Part shown: positions 46,501 through 50,381 of the stretch, one piece after another
Layout: each line of letters starts with the position of its first letter
Numbering within the stretch: the first letter of the stretch is position 1
From: Phoronis australis
Taxonomy: Eukaryota > Phoronida > Phoronidae
DNA length: 50,381 bases
NCBI GenBank assembly: GCA_002633005.1
Contig: NMRA01000157.1
Location: 348,073 to 398,453, forward strand
Direction: 5' to 3'
The notes under the pieces: generated by a model
Seen by the model: the letters and a program-made list of their open reading frames with translations, nothing else
The model's database searches: none
What the model was told of the DNA's origin: nothing
Made by a program: the position numbers and the translations under genes

Positions 46501-49500
46501 TTAAGTTATCTATCAAAGCTACCATGATCGGGCAATGTTTTGAGAAATTGTGGACTTTCACAACAGTGTTGAAAGCTTTTGAAAATGAAAGTAAGATCCC
46601 TTTTAACAATTTTTGGTCTGAAATTATTGCCAAAATTGGTGATTTTTTACCTGCAGTTTTCAAAACCTGATAACTCTTCTCTCACTAGACACCAATAAAT
46701 TTTTACAAATTTGCGGCTAATTTAGCTTTAGTAAATTGAATTTATTTTTCATTTAGTTTCCTCACGGCTTTCACTACACCTTCAGCGATGCCACAGAAAG
46801 TTTTCAAATTTGATGAACAATTTTTTAGGAAATACCGCAATGCTTCTATACCAAATTTGAAACAGTGACTCGATTACGCAAGAGGCAAATGGTCACTTCC
46901 TGCGACCAGACACAATCAAGGAGTAGACTCATGATGACCTACCGCACTTGTGCACGCCGTTCACCTCACGCACGGCTATCACTCGCGCCAGCAGTTTGCA
47001 CAGCCATTGTGGATCGAGAAAGTAGAGGTTCTTCAGTCCGACATCCTTGTAGTGCAGCAACACTCCTGGGATAACAACAACTTCATGTTATGTACAGTTA
47101 GTCACTGTATAACACGAATTAGTAATCAGACAAAATACCATTTTTCCTCCATCATGAGGGGTAATTCCGTTAAGAGCAAAAACTACTGGTGATAAATATT
47201 AGGGCAGGTTCTGCCCAGCCATCATGATGGGGAATTTTTTACCATTTCGTACGCCGACTGCTTTTGGCTTGTACTACAGGACCTTAATGTCAATTTTGTA
47301 TTTATAGCTAAATACCTATCAGACCGTAGATTTTACCCACTGACATTTCACCAAATATGTGGATCACGTAACCAACGTAAAATTTAACGACAAGAGCAAT
47401 GCTGGGATGTTCACATCCACCCATGGTGCATCACCAATTATGTTTCCATGGGCACTAGGAGGTGCTGCTTAGCAGTCGAATCCCCTTGAAAATCAAATGG
47501 TGCCAACGCATTCTCATGATATACTTCTGTATCAAGTTTCATTGATATCCATACACCAGTTCTCTAGATATCATCCGGAAATGCTCTTCCCCAAAGCAAC
47601 ACTTCGAAATCCCCTTATCGATGACAAAATGGCCTCTAGGAGGTGCTACAGTGGTCAAAAATGCCATCCAAACAAAGACTTACACTTAGAACAAGTTACT
47701 CCTAGAATGAGTTGTCACTGGGTTTTGGGGCTGTCTATACTCTATTTAAACATAGTGCAACTCACCCCACTTGTGACAACTTACTCTACCTTATTGAGGT
47801 AGGGTAACATGTTTCAGGGTAACTTGTACCACTTGTAATGGCTGTGTGGCTGCAAACCTGGGGCAAGGCGGAGGTAATTATCAGCTGTGGTTACGTACAG
47901 ACTCGTTCGCATCAGCTGTTCAGTCATGCACAGAGACAACTTCTGCCTTGCAATAGTTATCAGATATGTGTGCGTGGACACTTCAACAAAAGTGGGACAA
48001 GTAAGTTACACTTAGTTGTTCTAGGGTAAACCTGTATATGGGCAGGACTAAATCCGCCCGAAAATTTAATGGAGCCGGCATATTGATATCACGTACCTCT
48101 TAGTAAACCTTCATTTAAATCCTTCAATCGAAAACGATCTCACACAACATGGTGATTAGGAGGTACCACAGCAGTCAAATCTGCCCAAAAATTGAATGTT
48201 GATGGCGCATTCTTGTGATATACCTCAGTCTGTATTAGTTTCATTGATATCCATCAACTGGTTTTCTAGATATGACCCGGAAACACCCTTCTCCCAATTA
48301 ACACTTGAAAAGACCCGTTGTTAACAAAATGGCCACTGCAGTGACGGAGTCCGCTCAAATATTAAATGGTGCTGGCATATTTATTTGATGACACATACCT
48401 CTGCGTCAAGTTCCACTGATCTCTAGATATTATCCATAGAGGCTCTTCCCCAAAAAATACTGAAAAGTAAAGCCCCCACTGACCCCAGTGGTGGGGCAGA
48501 TTGAAACAAAGCACAAACCCATTAAGTAATACCCTGCACAATTGAGCCAAAAAGTCCATTCCAAGAAAATGATCCTTTTTGTAAGTTTTTGACTTTTAAA
48601 TATTAAGTCAAAAACTTAAACAACTTAAAATTTAAGTGTCTTAAGTGCGGTATGGAAGATTCAAAGTTTAGAAGTGGAGACACATCTTAGACTTAAGTCA
48701 AAAATGAACTTACTCCAGTCAGTTTCTTGGAGGGGGCCCCCACAGACCATAATTTCTATAAAATTCCTAACCATATAAACTACTACTTATTCAATGTGCA
48801 AATCAGAGAAAAAAGTCTTGTTGAAAGCCCTGGCTTGAAAAATGAAGAACGATCAATTTTGAGAGATAGTAGCAGACAACTAATATTTATTTACCATTCT
48901 CATGCAAAAACTGCGTCGCTTGGTGAAGTTCAGTGAGGGGTGACTTCTCATCAAATCCTGGATCATCTTCCATTACAGCATATCTGGAATGAAGAAAGTG
49001 AACAAAATATGGGAGTGTCTTGTGAAACAGACTGTTGGGGACTTATTGCTCTCTGTCAGCTATGAAAAATATCAAATTTTTCTTCATGAGGTGTTATGAT
49101 AAAATGCCCTATGTTTTTTGCCCACCACGAACTAAAAAAATTATTGCAGGCGGTCTACTACACGTTGTACCAGACGTGCGCATGCTGTGTATGTGGGCCC
49201 ATTGCCCTGACCACCTGGAACAGTTACTATTTTTGTGCTTTATTATATAGTTAAAACCGAGCTGAGGTGCTAGAAACCTGACTCAAGGGTCTAGCAGTGT
49301 GGCCCAGTGGGACAAGAACCGATGACCTCGAGTAAACAAGGTGGGCACACCAGGCCACAATGCCTCCTCCCACCATGTACTAGGCTCATAAACGATTAAT
49401 GATTCTTCAAGTGCCAAAAAATGGACACAAACATTTATTTTGAAAATTGGTCAATAAGTGGTGCAGAACACAACAAATCTGCCCAAAAATGGGATGCCAT

Positions 49501-50381
49501 CGTGGTCTCCGTAGTGGGAAATCTCTCAAGGAACTCTCAGACATGATGGCGTTCTGTCGTTCAGTAAGTTTTCCAGACGTGAGGGGTTCCAAACGTTCGA
49601 TAATATCTGGCTCCTTTGTTAACTGCCCAGCACAGTCGTTTGTCCCGTATGACAACAAGCAGGCCAAGTATCTCCCAGGCTTCAAAGCGTTACTGAAACC
49701 TGGCACAATGGATTGTCTTAACTTCTGTTATAGTTGGGCGATTTTGGTGATTCAAAAACTAAACATGATCACCATTTGACAAGGAATTCAGAAAATTACT
49801 GATATTGGTTTATGTTCAAATATGTTGTAACTTAACTTTCATTTTTATAAGCACAGCCCAGTCAGTCTAGATACGATATGATCGGAGATTAGAGCAATTA
49901 TCGAAGTCAACAAAAGAGAGCCAGTTCTCCAACCCTAAATGCCAGAATGGAGTTAATCAGTCGTGTAAGATATTGGCTACAGGGGTGATCTTCCCAACTT
50001 GTTGTTGGGCTATAGAATCGAACAAGTTGGGAGCAATGGGAAAACACCATAATGGTCTAATGTAAAAAAACTAAAATTGCCACTAGGGGGCACAGTAGTA
50101 ATTGGATCGGTCAGATGCTGGTTGTCATCTGTTGTCAGCTTCATAGAACACATCTGCCATTTTGCACAGGGTTTAGGAGATACAGCTGCAGTGTGCGCTA
50201 GATGCCAACACAAAGATGACGGCAGTGCATACCCATGTAATATGTGGGTGCATAAACTGGGTGCAATTTAAAACACTTACTCATAATCGGCCTTTGAGAG
50301 GACTGGTTGTTTGCCATCAGATCGCAGTCTGTCTACTATCTTTGCGACAATATCGCCCAACTCGACATAACTAGCAGGGAC
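16170..50381 (-). CDS. LRRK: LRRK-type Roco kinase, partial (COR - kinase - WD40), 23 exons in window
   Basis: Twenty-three minus-strand exons, all with GT/AG borders and matching phases, encode 1,466 aa to the stop; the 5' part (LRR, Roc) lies beyond the right edge. Order: COR-A (~1-130), COR-B (~130-640, interrupted by a coiled coil ~404-546), linker ending IHVAPDL, kinase (~715-1040), WD40 propeller (~1080-1466). Kinase residues seen: Gly loop GHGAFG (721), Lys770 in VAVK, Glu814, YRD (Asp891), Asn896, DYG (Asp920), APE (943-945). YRD and DYG in place of HRD and DFG are typical of LRRK1/LRRK2. Roco kinases phosphorylate Ser/Thr (Rab proteins in vertebrates) and are governed by their Roc-COR GTPase unit. 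By eye the kinase and WD40 parts look closer to LRRK1 than LRRK2; the exact orthology class is open. No frameshift or internal stop was found. Confidence 0.95.
17163..17288 (-). CDS. LRRK: LRRK exon 22: WD40 part
   Basis: Acceptor attcag, donor C|gtatgt, 126 bp. It encodes FKVFHWDAESKKIKSILNC and ends YSGFDGTLE. Phases are 1 in and 1 out. Confidence 0.88.
17383..17545 (+). repeat. Diverged tandem pair (~85-bp unit) in intron 21
   Basis: CCCTGGGTTTCGAAAGGAG and CCCTGGGGTTCAAAAGGAG start two similar units, with 'GGTGTTGAATG'/'GGTGGTGAATG' following. It accounts for several overlapping spurious ORFs here. Confidence 0.6.
17600..19028. other. LRRK intron 21, remainder
   Basis: No additional exon with fitting phase was found. 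Exons 21 and 22 join directly (phase 1). There are no clear repeats. Confidence 0.45.
19029..19207 (-). CDS. LRRK: LRRK exon 21: WD40 blade
   Basis: Acceptor attgcag, donor CCAG|gttcga (weak donor but in phase), 179 bp. It encodes SELWCGLDSGYIHVMKAS, a typical WD blade strand, then an acidic loop and NSAWSYVYPG. Confidence 0.88.
19280..19362 (-). repeat. Degenerate tRNA-derived SINE head
   Basis: The minus strand reads TTGGCTCAGTGGCAGAGTGT (A-box like) with a decayed B box (TTGGTTACAGGCTG) ~45 bp on. It lies in intron 20. It is not a functional tRNA, since the T arm is broken. Confidence 0.5.
19836..19914 (-). CDS. LRRK: LRRK exon 20: 79-bp micro-exon linking two WD40 blades
   Basis: This exon was found by phase. 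Exon 19 ends in phase 1 and exon 21 starts with one codon base, so a linking exon was required. Here acceptor ccttttgcag and donor AAAA|gtaaga frame exactly 2 + 75 + 2 bases. It encodes LTQVLKRTVVSGRKLFC and then CAVVYREE. It is too short to stand out as an ORF. Confidence 0.82.
20060..20175 (-). repeat. tRNA-derived SINE piece
   Basis: The minus strand has GGGTTCAAACCTGGTCAGG (good Pol III B box) preceded by GCGCCCAAAGGTCA. The same sequence occurs at 8380-8462 on the plus strand. It is the source of the spurious 103-aa ORF at 19948-20259. Confidence 0.55.
21545..21860 (+). repeat. Interspersed repeat family C, copy 3
   Basis: It shares 'CATATCTCAGATACGG', 'ACATGAAACTTTCAGATAA', 'CAAAAATAGGGTTTGTGATT' and 'TTCATGAAAACCTCAAATT' with the copies at 2222 and 9850. 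It lies in LRRK intron 19. Confidence 0.55.
22092..22347. mobile_element. MITE family B, copy 2
   Basis: GGGGTCAGTTTCATGACAG at the left is inverted as TTCTCATGAAAAAGACCCC at the right, with further pairing at CAGAAATTTGGCATTACGCT / AGCGCAGTACCAAATGTCTG. It is ~256 bp, without an ORF. Confidence 0.75.
22579..22727 (-). CDS. LRRK: LRRK exon 19: WD40 blade
   Basis: Acceptor aattatag, donor AATG|gtaaga, 149 bp, phases 2 in and 1 out. It encodes EEVYVGLSNGTVQVWSAD, a textbook WD-repeat strand, preceded by KKSTVTIEDMRYYKGL. Confidence 0.93.
22900..23520. repeat. Interspersed repeat family D pieces (CACTAGGGGGCAC family)
   Basis: 'CCACTAGGGGGCACACTGGT', 'GGGGCACCACAGTAGTC', 'GATCCATC', 'AGGAACACATCTGCCAACTT' and 'CATGCACCCACATTATG' recur in modified form near 32440-32575, 34650-35200, 45590-45910 and 50080-50260. 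Several copies end in a short GTGGGTGC palindrome. This is a non-autonomous element of unknown class. Confidence 0.55.
23888..23985 (-). CDS. LRRK: LRRK exon 18: WD40 blade
   Basis: Acceptor tttgcag, donor TTCAG|gtagaa, 98 bp, phase 0 in and 2 out. It encodes KIQVMCVVKDTLWVADDSR followed by CIHVF, a WD strand pair. Confidence 0.92.
24160..24235 (-). repeat. tRNA-derived SINE head
   Basis: The minus strand has ATGGCTCAGTTTGCACAG (A-box like) and CCGGGTTCGAGTACTGG (B box) ~35 bp apart. The part with the A-box lies inside the left copy of the second assembly duplication. No intact cloverleaf is seen. Confidence 0.55.
24180..25131 (+). repeat. Left copy of a 0.95-kb duplication ending at the second N gap
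   Basis: It is repeated at 25133-26097 with ~1-2% differences plus indels. It ends exactly at the N. It lies wholly within LRRK intron 17, so coding is unaffected. The copied 67-aa ORFs (24670 and 25636) are not genes. Confidence 0.9.
25030..25131. mobile_element. Short hairpin element (mini-MITE), copies at 25030 and ~25996
   Basis: GTCACTTATAGCAACGCATT followed by TTGAGAAGC pairs with TGGTTCTCAAAATG followed by TTCCTAAGTGAC. The right half 'GGTTCTCAAAAT...CCAGACCAT' resembles the hairpin at 37941-38033. The second copy, after the N, is the haplotype duplicate. Confidence 0.55.
25132..25132. other. Assembly gap (single N)
   Basis: One N is flanked by near-identical 0.95-kb copies. It is a contig join inside LRRK intron 17. 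Confidence 0.95.
25133..26097 (+). repeat. Right copy of the 0.95-kb duplication
   Basis: Similarity to 24180-25131 begins within two bases of the N and stops at GCCAGACCAT, where unique sequence resumes. It is an assembly-level duplicate that lengthens the intron artificially. Confidence 0.9.
26255..26403 (-). CDS. LRRK: LRRK exon 17: start of WD40 propeller
   Basis: Acceptor ttttaaag, donor AAG|gtattt, 149 bp, phase 1 in and 0 out. It encodes TCPEEVDDYFTQQKLRETC followed by SEIWIAGYIGYDVKMQVLL, i.e. an acidic linker and then the first clear WD strands. Confidence 0.9.
26779..26890. repeat. Head-to-head SINE foldback (112-bp palindrome)
   Basis: TAAACACAGAAAAACCAGGA at the left is inverted as TTTCTGATTTTTCTGTGTTTA at the right; further in, CTGGGAATCGAACCACAGGT pairs with ACCTGTGGTCTGATTCCCAG. 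The left arm, read on the minus strand, has a perfect B box GGTTCGATTCC. It looks like two tRNA-derived 3' halves in inverted orientation. Confidence 0.75.
26956..27205. mobile_element. MITE family B-like, copy 3
   Basis: GGGGCCCGTTCCAACAAAACT at the left pairs with AGTTTCTTGGAACAGGCCCC at the right, and the subterminal AAGACAAATCTTAAA blocks also pair. It is 250 bp and non-coding. A truncated relative is at 48575-48740. Confidence 0.75.
27279..29054. mobile_element. 1.78-kb inverted-repeat element with ~550-bp arms, in LRRK intron 16
   Basis: The left arm (27279-27826) is the reverse complement of the right arm (28496-29054) with moderate divergence and small indels. Landmarks are the outer tip TGCTATAAACA, 'TTGAACTAGACCGTATTTAT', 'CGAGGATAATTGGCTT', 'GATCAGCTGATTACA', 'CAACGTCGTTTTACA' and the inner edge 'GTCAAATCGGAAATTTC'. 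The 669-bp centre has no convincing ORF. The arms generate spurious ORFs in mirror pairs (e.g. 27598-27837 and 28599-28817). It is most likely a non-autonomous DNA transposon of foldback/long-TIR type. No target duplication was identified. Confidence 0.9.
29324..29567 (-). CDS. LRRK: LRRK exon 16: kinase C-lobe end and linker to WD40
   Basis: Acceptor ccatag, donor GAAG|gtaata, 244 bp, phase 0 in and 1 out. It carries the kinase end LMVMCWSDKPSDRPTMKEI, where the Arg of the DRP motif is the conserved subdomain XI residue. A linker ends IVDIPPHE. The frame stays open past the donor to 29097, but the phase of exon 17 and the good donor favour 29324. Confidence 0.9.
29840..30235 (+). repeat. Polypurine-rich degenerate minisatellite, intron 15
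   Basis: About 400 bp are strongly purine-biased on the plus strand. The loose unit is 'GTCTGGAAGATGTAAG' followed by 'GCAGAGATGAGNAGA' and 'GAAGGT', with ~50 bp spacing. It makes a Lys/Arg/Ser-rich spurious ORF at 29838-30089. Confidence 0.65.
30492..30620 (-). CDS. LRRK: LRRK exon 15: kinase subdomain IX-X
   Basis: Acceptor tttcag, donor AAG|gtaatt, 129 bp, phase 0 both ends. It encodes ADCYSFGIFIYELLSLNPP, the DxYSFG helix-F motif, then FHKHSAANLRLHIIQGGRP. Confidence 0.95.
31352..31409 (+). repeat. 15-bp tandem repeat, ~4 units
   Basis: The unit RTGACAACTCACACC is repeated with single changes, in LRRK intron 14. Confidence 0.7.
31815..32005 (+). repeat. ~60-bp minisatellite, ~3 units
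   Basis: 'CACATCAATCAACAGAGGGC' followed by 'ACTAGCTCA' recurs at ~31834, ~31885 and ~31971, with 'GGCATTATTGTACAC' between. It lies in LRRK intron 14, 80 bp from exon 14. Confidence 0.7.
32089..32171 (-). CDS. LRRK: LRRK exon 14: activation loop and APE motif
   Basis: Acceptor atttcag, donor AAAAG|gtgggg, 83 bp, phase 1 in and 0 out. It encodes ARGSAGTPPYMAPEILEHA with the GTPxYMAPE signature. Confidence 0.95.
32440..32580 (+). repeat. Interspersed repeat family D, 3' end with hairpin
   Basis: 'GGGGTTTAGGAGATGCAGCC' is followed by TGCACCCACACATA AATATGTGGGTGCA, a near-perfect palindrome at 32547-32576. The same tail is seen at 50180-50252. Confidence 0.6.
33113..33281 (-). CDS. LRRK: LRRK exon 13: catalytic loop and DYG motif
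   Basis: Acceptor ttttgcag, donor ACAG|gtgggc, 169 bp, phase 0 in and 1 out. It encodes HCTGIIYRDLKAENVLVW (catalytic Asp and Asn) and VKLADYGISRSASS (magnesium-binding Asp). The YRD and DYG forms are those of LRRK1/LRRK2. Confidence 0.97.
33300..35360. other. LRRK intron 12
   Basis: There is no additional exon; phases join directly. Fragments of repeat family D ('GGGCACTACAGTACTTGAATCC') lie at ~34655-35200. No other structure was seen. Confidence 0.4.
35368..35619 (-). CDS. LRRK: LRRK exon 12: kinase helix C to hinge
   Basis: Acceptor atgccag, donor ACAG|gtacgt, 252 bp, phase 0 both ends. Helix C contains MIRREVGIM with the salt-bridge Glu. The hinge reads ISMVLELAPLGALDGIL, with Leu at the gatekeeper place (MVLE). 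Confidence 0.96.
36103..36198 (-). CDS. LRRK: LRRK exon 11: kinase beta-3 strand
   Basis: Acceptor ttcttcag, donor AAG|gtgtga, 96 bp, phase 0. It encodes MTLDVAVKMLEPEDPGDG with the ATP-binding Lys, then an acidic loop VDEDVKHYYK. Confidence 0.95.
36624..36701 (-). CDS. LRRK: LRRK exon 10: insert between kinase beta-2 and beta-3
   Basis: Acceptor gcttttag, donor GAG|gtgcaa, 78 bp, phase 0. It encodes 26 residues (GAQKQHSLDPISNSG... ending LYLDGDE) that fall between the Gly loop and the VAVK strand, lengthening that turn by ~30 residues. As a phase-0 cassette it could be skipped without changing frame. Confidence 0.85.
37138..37242 (-). CDS. LRRK: LRRK exon 9: kinase N-lobe, glycine loop
   Basis: Acceptor tgtcgcag, donor AAAG|gttaca, 105 bp, phase 0. 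It encodes FQKGSLLGHGAFGFVFRGK, matching GxGxFGxV. Confidence 0.96.
37941..38033. mobile_element. 93-nt hairpin in LRRK intron 8 (mini-MITE, pre-miRNA-like)
   Basis: TCTGATATAACGTGCGTGCC followed by TTTTGAGGACCAGTTT pairs with AAACTGGTTCTCAAAA followed by TTCCAGCACGTAGTATCAGA around a ~21-nt loop; ~28 of 36 positions match. The relation to the hairpin at 25030 argues for a mobile family. Confidence 0.6.
38602..38743 (-). CDS. LRRK: LRRK exon 8: COR-kinase linker
   Basis: Acceptor accacag, donor TTG|gtaaga, 142 bp, phase 2 in and 0 out. It encodes DASKQTDWPTLCCFMVELC and ends GEIHVAPDL, matching the conserved 'I-x-x-APDL' boundary just before LRRK kinase domains. Confidence 0.93.
38760..39870. 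other. LRRK intron 7
   Basis: AT-rich, with no exon and no repeat shared with the rest of the window. Confidence 0.4.
39880..40805 (-). CDS. LRRK: LRRK exon 7: COR-B with a large coiled-coil insert (308 aa)
   Basis: Acceptor aattacag, donor CATAA|gtaagc, 926 bp, phase 0 in and 2 out. Residues 1-60 of the exon start as COR-B (VKEVVNSVPGGDPSVYYYCK). Residues ~63-205 form a Glu/Lys-rich coiled coil (e.g. LEEDLEMLKSELRDLMRIV, ERIEILCREKEHAVEEKKK). Residues ~206-290 return to COR-B (LVDHIDTLLEDWFPDI, then RLAPCTRC). The ORF is uninterrupted and shares a frame with exons on both sides, so the insert is coding and not a transposon relic. An earlier possible acceptor at ~40838 is out of phase. Confidence 0.95.
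41171..41390 (-). repeat. 21-bp minisatellite, ~10.5 units, intron 6
   Basis: The unit CCCACTACTGTACCGTTAAC (+A) is tandemly repeated. Unit variants run in blocks: ATCGTTA, three ACCGTTA, three ACAGTCA, ATAGTCA, ACCGTTA, ATCGTTA. Because 21 is a multiple of three it makes a spurious VVGVNGT-repeat ORF on the minus strand. Confidence 0.95.
41746..41910 (-). CDS. LRRK: LRRK exon 6: COR-B
   Basis: Acceptor actgctag, donor ACAG|gtaaac, 165 bp, phase 0. It encodes LARVAQNLYKATNEMVPMQ and ends WECWQTGLRLMYDN. The W-x-x-G start of a COR-B strand is familiar from LRRK proteins. Confidence 0.93.
41930..43420. other. LRRK intron 5, right of exon 6
   Basis: No exon or RNA gene was seen; AT-rich. Confidence 0.4.
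43430..43660 (+). repeat. ~60-bp minisatellite, ~4 degenerate units
   Basis: 'ATGGTACCTATGGTACACAG' followed by 'CTTGAAAAACTGTCTGCATTA' recurs at ~43465, ~43505, ~43552 and ~43635 with deletions. It lies in LRRK intron 5, 140 bp from exon 5. Confidence 0.75.
43800..44147 (-). CDS. LRRK: LRRK exon 5: COR-B start
   Basis: Acceptor tcttctag, donor AAG|gtaaga, 348 bp, phase 0. It ends with IHRLVLMTFFPSGFWARLI then TRLLGDK. The 'FFPxGFWxRLIxRLL' helix is the hallmark of the COR domain of LRRK1/LRRK2. Confidence 0.96.
44493..45041 (+). mobile_element. Candidate solo LTR (Ty3/Gypsy-like), antisense to LRRK
   Basis: The 549-bp T-rich block starts TGTTACGG and ends GTATAACA, i.e. TG...CA with inverted TGTTA/TAACA tips. 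It contains AATAAA (44984) near its end, as LTRs do. No primer-binding site or coding region follows, so it would be a solo LTR. No matching 5-bp target duplication is visible, which weakens the call. Confidence 0.45.
45045..45580. other. LRRK intron 4, middle
   Basis: AT-rich, with no exon or shared repeat seen. Confidence 0.35.
45590..45915 (+). repeat. Interspersed repeat family D copy
   Basis: 'GGCCACAAGGGGCCACAGAA', 'GTAGTCGAATTAGTCAGAAA', 'AAGGGGTTTAGGACGTACAG' and the terminal 'GGCACCCACAAAAATTAG' follow the same order as at 50080-50250 and 22900-23520. Confidence 0.55.
45928..46124 (-). CDS. LRRK: LRRK exon 4: COR-A
   Basis: Acceptor tattcag, donor CCGG|gtgagt, 197 bp, phase 1 in and 0 out. 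It encodes TTQKYLIDLLQKFELALIW then NQTNLLIPSLLP, the typical COR 'LLxKFELAL...xLIPSLLP' stretch. Confidence 0.96.
46130..46935. other. LRRK intron 3
   Basis: AT-rich; no exon, RNA gene or repeat recognised. Confidence 0.4.
46943..47065 (-). CDS. LRRK: LRRK exon 3: COR-A
   Basis: Acceptor atcccag, donor TGCG|gtaggt, 123 bp, phase 1 both ends. It encodes VLLHYKDVGLKNLYFLDPQ then WLCKLLARVIAV, the most conserved COR-A motif (LYFLDPQWL). Confidence 0.97.
47440..48470 (+). repeat. Three diverged copies of interspersed repeat family E
   Basis: 'ACTAGGAGGTGCTGC' / 'TTAGGAGGTACCACAGCAGTC' begin units at ~47454, ~47635 and ~48156. 'TTTCATTGATATCCAT', 'TTCTCTAGATATCATCCGGA' and 'CTCTTCCCC' follow at ~47537-47590, ~48240-48295 and ~48415-48453. 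They are in the same orientation in LRRK intron 2. They may be related to family D (same 'GGxGGxxCxxCAGxAGTC' head). Confidence 0.6.
48575..48740. mobile_element. MITE family B-like, truncated copy 4
   Basis: 'GACTTAAGTCAAAAATGAAC' followed by 'TCAGTTTCTTGG' and GGGGGCCCCC match the right half of the element at 26956-27205. The left terminus is missing. Confidence 0.6.
48895..48983 (-). CDS. LRRK: LRRK exon 2 (in window): COR-A
   Basis: Acceptor attccag, donor AATG|gtaaat, 89 bp, phase 2 in and 1 out. It encodes AVMEDDPGFDEKSPLTELH then QATQFLHEN, joining exon 3 to read FLHENGVLLHYKD as in other Roco proteins. Confidence 0.93.
49295..49370 (-). repeat. tRNA-like SINE fragment
   Basis: The minus strand reads GTGGCCTGGTGTGCCCACC (A-box like) and GGTCATCGGTTCTTGTCCC (decayed B box). 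It is not an intact tRNA gene. Confidence 0.4.
49554..50037 (-). repeat. Interspersed repeat, long copy (partner at 1262-1515)
   Basis: The reverse complement of this stretch matches 1262-1515, and ends in the hairpin CCCAACTTGTTGTTGGGC ... AACAAGTTGGG (49990-50034). It holds ~220 bp (49614-49831) absent from the left copy. On the minus strand the ORF 49407-49706 (…EPLTSGKLTERQNAIM…) shares PLTSGKxTERQ with the left copy. Confidence 0.7.
50078..50255 (+). repeat. Interspersed repeat family D copy with terminal hairpin
   Basis: 'GCCACTAGGGGGCACAGTAG', 'GGTTTAGGAGATACAGC' and a tail TGCATACCCATGTAATATGT then GGGTGCA occur here. This is the clearest full copy of the family. Confidence 0.6.
50281..50381 (-). 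CDS. LRRK: LRRK exon 1 (in window), cut by window edge: COR-A
   Basis: 101 bp are visible up to the window end; donor TATGA|gtaagt, phase 2. It encodes VPASYVELGDIVAKIVDRL and then VLSKADYE, a COR-A start ('PxSYxxL'). The Roc GTPase exons should be immediately to the right. Confidence 0.92.

Noticed and set aside
1-50381. Bacterial-type systems, CRISPR arrays, operons
   Set aside because: There are spliced genes and long AT-rich introns; the tandem repeats seen have no spacer structure.

Overview
The window is animal nuclear DNA. It is AT-rich, with long introns bounded by GT/AG sites, very few coding bases and many short interspersed repeats, including MITE-like inverted-repeat elements, tRNA-derived SINE pieces, a LINE relic and a possible solo LTR. 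Two single-N gaps are each flanked by near-identical copies of the same ~1 kb sequence, differing by SNPs and small indels. That is typical of a shotgun assembly from a highly heterozygous, outbred animal. The family content (Roco/LRRK kinase) and style fit a marine invertebrate, but I cannot name the species from the sequence.

Left part (1-16.1 kb, mostly intergenic). A weak Cys-rich minus-strand ORF lies at 246-602. A 105-aa protein with two membrane segments is encoded at 3529-3846 (+). A three-exon plus-strand gene (7870-8003, 9317-9416, 10395-11252; 363 aa) encodes a basic, Ser-rich protein of unknown family with several RRxS-type sites and one RVSF motif. Its last third is repeated after the N at 12147, almost certainly as an assembly artefact. 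MITEs, minisatellites and a LINE 3' relic fill the rest.

Right part (16.17-50.38 kb). A single large minus-strand gene fills this region. I could join 23 exons with matching splice phases into 1,466 codons plus a stop, from inside the COR domain (the gene continues beyond the right edge) to the C-terminus. The order is COR-A, COR-B, protein kinase, WD40 propeller, which identifies a Roco-family leucine-rich-repeat kinase (LRRK, closer to LRRK1 than LRRK2 by eye). The LRR and Roc GTPase parts must lie to the right of the window. The outstanding feature is a ~140-residue charged coiled coil carried in one 926-bp exon inside COR-B, the part of Roco proteins that mediates dimerisation.

The LRRK introns hold a 1.78-kb inverted repeat with ~550-bp arms, a head-to-head SINE foldback, short hairpin MITEs, a 21-bp minisatellite whose variant units are arranged in blocks, a ~400-bp polypurine tract, a probable solo LTR, and the second assembly duplication (N at 25132). 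The unknown three-exon gene and LRRK are convergent (tail to tail) across ~4.9 kb of repeat-rich DNA.
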